Shown one piece after another: positions 30,692 through 31,844 of a stretch of DNA of 31,844 nucleotides. Positions within the stretch are counted from its first letter, which is position 1, and each line of letters starts with the position of its first letter. Where the stretch lies: NCBI GenBank assembly GCA_019649035.1, contig BMAT01000911.1:217693-249536 (forward strand). Direction: 5' to 3'. A model generated the notes under the pieces. It searched no databases, was not told the origin of the DNA, and worked only from the letters and a program-made list of their open reading frames with translations. The position numbers and the translations under genes are program-made. The stretch is from Elysia marginata. Taxonomy: Eukaryota > Mollusca > Gastropoda > Plakobranchidae.

Positions 30692-31395
30692 ATAATAATA
30701 ATAATAATAATAATATGGAAGAACATTTATATAGAGCTTTTTTAAAAAGCTCAAAGCGCATTAGACCAAAATGACATTGACATCTTTTCAATGCACATTC
30801 ACAGAACAAAGGGGGCCTAGCTCAGTTGATAGTGGCTTCGCTCCGTGGCCAAGAGGTCGCGGGTTCGAAACACAGCCGAGCACAGTCCGGGCCCCTACTG
30901 GTTGGGTCGGTGTCAGTATAATGTGACCGGCTGAGGCTAAGTCATGGTATCCCCCGCTAGTCTCTGGGTGGCAGCCCGTAAATTGTCATTGGGACCCAAG
31001 CCCTGAGAGCACCTTTGAAGTGGTATTGGGCTTGTAAAAATACCCTTCAATCAAATCACAGAACAAAATAAAGTTAGGACAGATACATTTGGAATATGTG
31101 CGTTTTTAACGCAGACTTGAACTCCTGCTAGTCATAATGAGGAATTACAATAGTCTCATCTCGAGAGGATGAATTATAAGACGAGTTTTTTCTTTGCAGC
31201 TTCACTTAAATGAGGAGATTTTGTACTGTTTCTTCCAAACTCCGTGTATACTATTTTTCACACGTGATTCACATAATAGTCTGTTGACAGGTGATCATCA
31301 AACTTGAATCCTATGGTGGTTATAAAAAAAACATTCGGTTTTGCTATCAAGTATCATTTAATTGGAGCTTATTAGAAACCGTCTACAGGGAGAAT
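30692..31395 (-). mobile_element. CR1/L2-like LINE 3' end, copy B (decayed, split by a SINE)
   Basis: Related to copy A but reaching further upstream. Minus-strand landmarks are SNKLQLND, IGFKFDDHLS, YYVNHV, SPHLSEAAK and, after a deletion of most of the following ~100 codons, EFKSALKTHIFQMYL. The 3' UTR holds GCGCTTTGAGC and AGCTCTATATAAATG and ends in (TAA/ATT)n at 30692-30714. The SINE at 30811-31055 interrupts that UTR. About 130 bases (30588-30690 against 31147-31282) are shared with copy A at clearly reduced identity, so these are separate insertions or an old duplication. The upstream limit is uncertain. Confidence 0.8.
30811..31055 (+). mobile_element. tRNA-derived SINE with 12-bp target-site duplication
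   Basis: The head reads GGGGGCCTAGCTCAGTTGAT, with an A box (TAGCTCAGTTG) and, 33 bases on, the B box GGGTTCGAAAC. A ~170-base tRNA-unrelated body follows, ending in CCCTTCAATCAAA. TCACAGAACAAA flanks it exactly on both sides (30799-30810 and 31056-31067), the signature of LINE-machinery retroposition. It sits in the 3' UTR of a minus-strand LINE fragment, so it is younger than that insertion; its perfect duplication suggests a fairly recent event. Confidence 0.88.
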
Positions 31396-31844
31396 AGACT
31401 CATTTGTTAACTTAAAGTCTGACAATAAAAAAAGCAGAAAATGTAACGTAAAAATTAAATATCTGCTCCAGGGATGGGCATTCTCAGGATTTATACTGAA
31501 TTCACGATTTTTTTTCTTACCATTTTGATTAGAAACATCATGATCTGCATACTTTACCCTCGTGAGAACAAAAGTTTTTGCTAGTTAATTCATTATGGAA
31601 AAGCAAATCTTACTGCTGTATTGACTTCACTTGTACTGTTTATGTGAATTGCATCAATCTCATGTAATGCACGCCCTGTCCTCAGGATGTTTATACACAA
31701 GTAGTGCCTAACCCTGCTGCTTTCTTAATAACATGTTATTCTTAGAATGATGTGTCTTTCTCTTCTTAACCCTCTCATTTTTTAATCTAGTCTATATTGC
31801 TTGCATAAAATACGACAGAGCATAAGTGGTTTCCCAATTTATGC

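Larger units (their letters stand above)
24571..31844 (+). other. SNX27 intron 1 (start; continues beyond window)
   Basis: No continuation of the PDZ domain (the NHVNVEG-type segment expected next) is visible in the plus strand, so the intron is longer than 7.2 kb. It contains a CTAGAT-rich block, an inverted repeat (25626-25696), an assembly gap, a tRNA-like SINE copy (28020-28166) and the nested LINE/SINE cluster from 30041. The stretches 25700-27230 and 28170-30040 hold nothing I can name. Confidence 0.75.

Noticed and set aside
31472-31500. hAT-like CAGGGATGGGCA terminus near the right edge
   Set aside because: Only a short word match; no second end or 8-bp duplication is visible in the window.

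Overview
The window is animal nuclear DNA, from an AT-rich, intron-rich genome full of decayed mobile elements. It shows GT/AG introns, a ten-exon kinase gene, CR1/L2-like LINE remnants, tRNA-derived SINEs and pogo/Tigger-like inverted-repeat elements. The two recognisable proteins, RIOK2 and SNX27, are diverged from the human proteins but align to them as I recall those. The repeat content and many AGATCTAGA-type words suggest a marine invertebrate, possibly a mollusc; that assignment is an inference and weak. A run of four N shows it is a draft assembly.

Layout. Positions 1-2843: no gene recognised. 2844-2990: decayed tRNA-like SINE, directly followed by a ~2.8 kb CpG-dense minisatellite with a 30-bp period (2995-5835). 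5836-9045: AT-rich DNA with two short inverted-repeat (MITE-like) elements and two weak exon candidates. 9118-18028, minus strand: complete ten-exon RIOK2 gene (557 codons), with all splice phases closing. 18029-24239: the ~6.2 kb space between two head-to-head genes, packed with transposon debris: a pogo/Tigger transposase scrap, a foldback hairpin, a possible 2.66-kb TA-flanked element, three direct repeats and CTAGAT-rich DNA. 24320-24570, plus strand: first coding exon of SNX27, carrying most of its PDZ domain. 24571-31844: the start of a SNX27 intron longer than 7 kb, with a second copy of the SINE seen at 2844 and, near the right edge, two LINE 3' ends, one of them holding a nested SINE with an intact 12-bp target-site duplication.

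The two genes are functionally unrelated: RIOK2 acts in cytoplasmic maturation of the 40S ribosomal subunit, SNX27 in endosome-to-plasma-membrane recycling with retromer. They are divergently transcribed but too far apart for a classic shared promoter. I found no operon, CRISPR array, canonical tRNA or rRNA gene, and no convincing new biological system. The most unusual item is the minisatellite: its consensus unit has about seven CpGs in 30 bases and no A on the plus strand, and its copies differ largely by CG to TG/CA changes.
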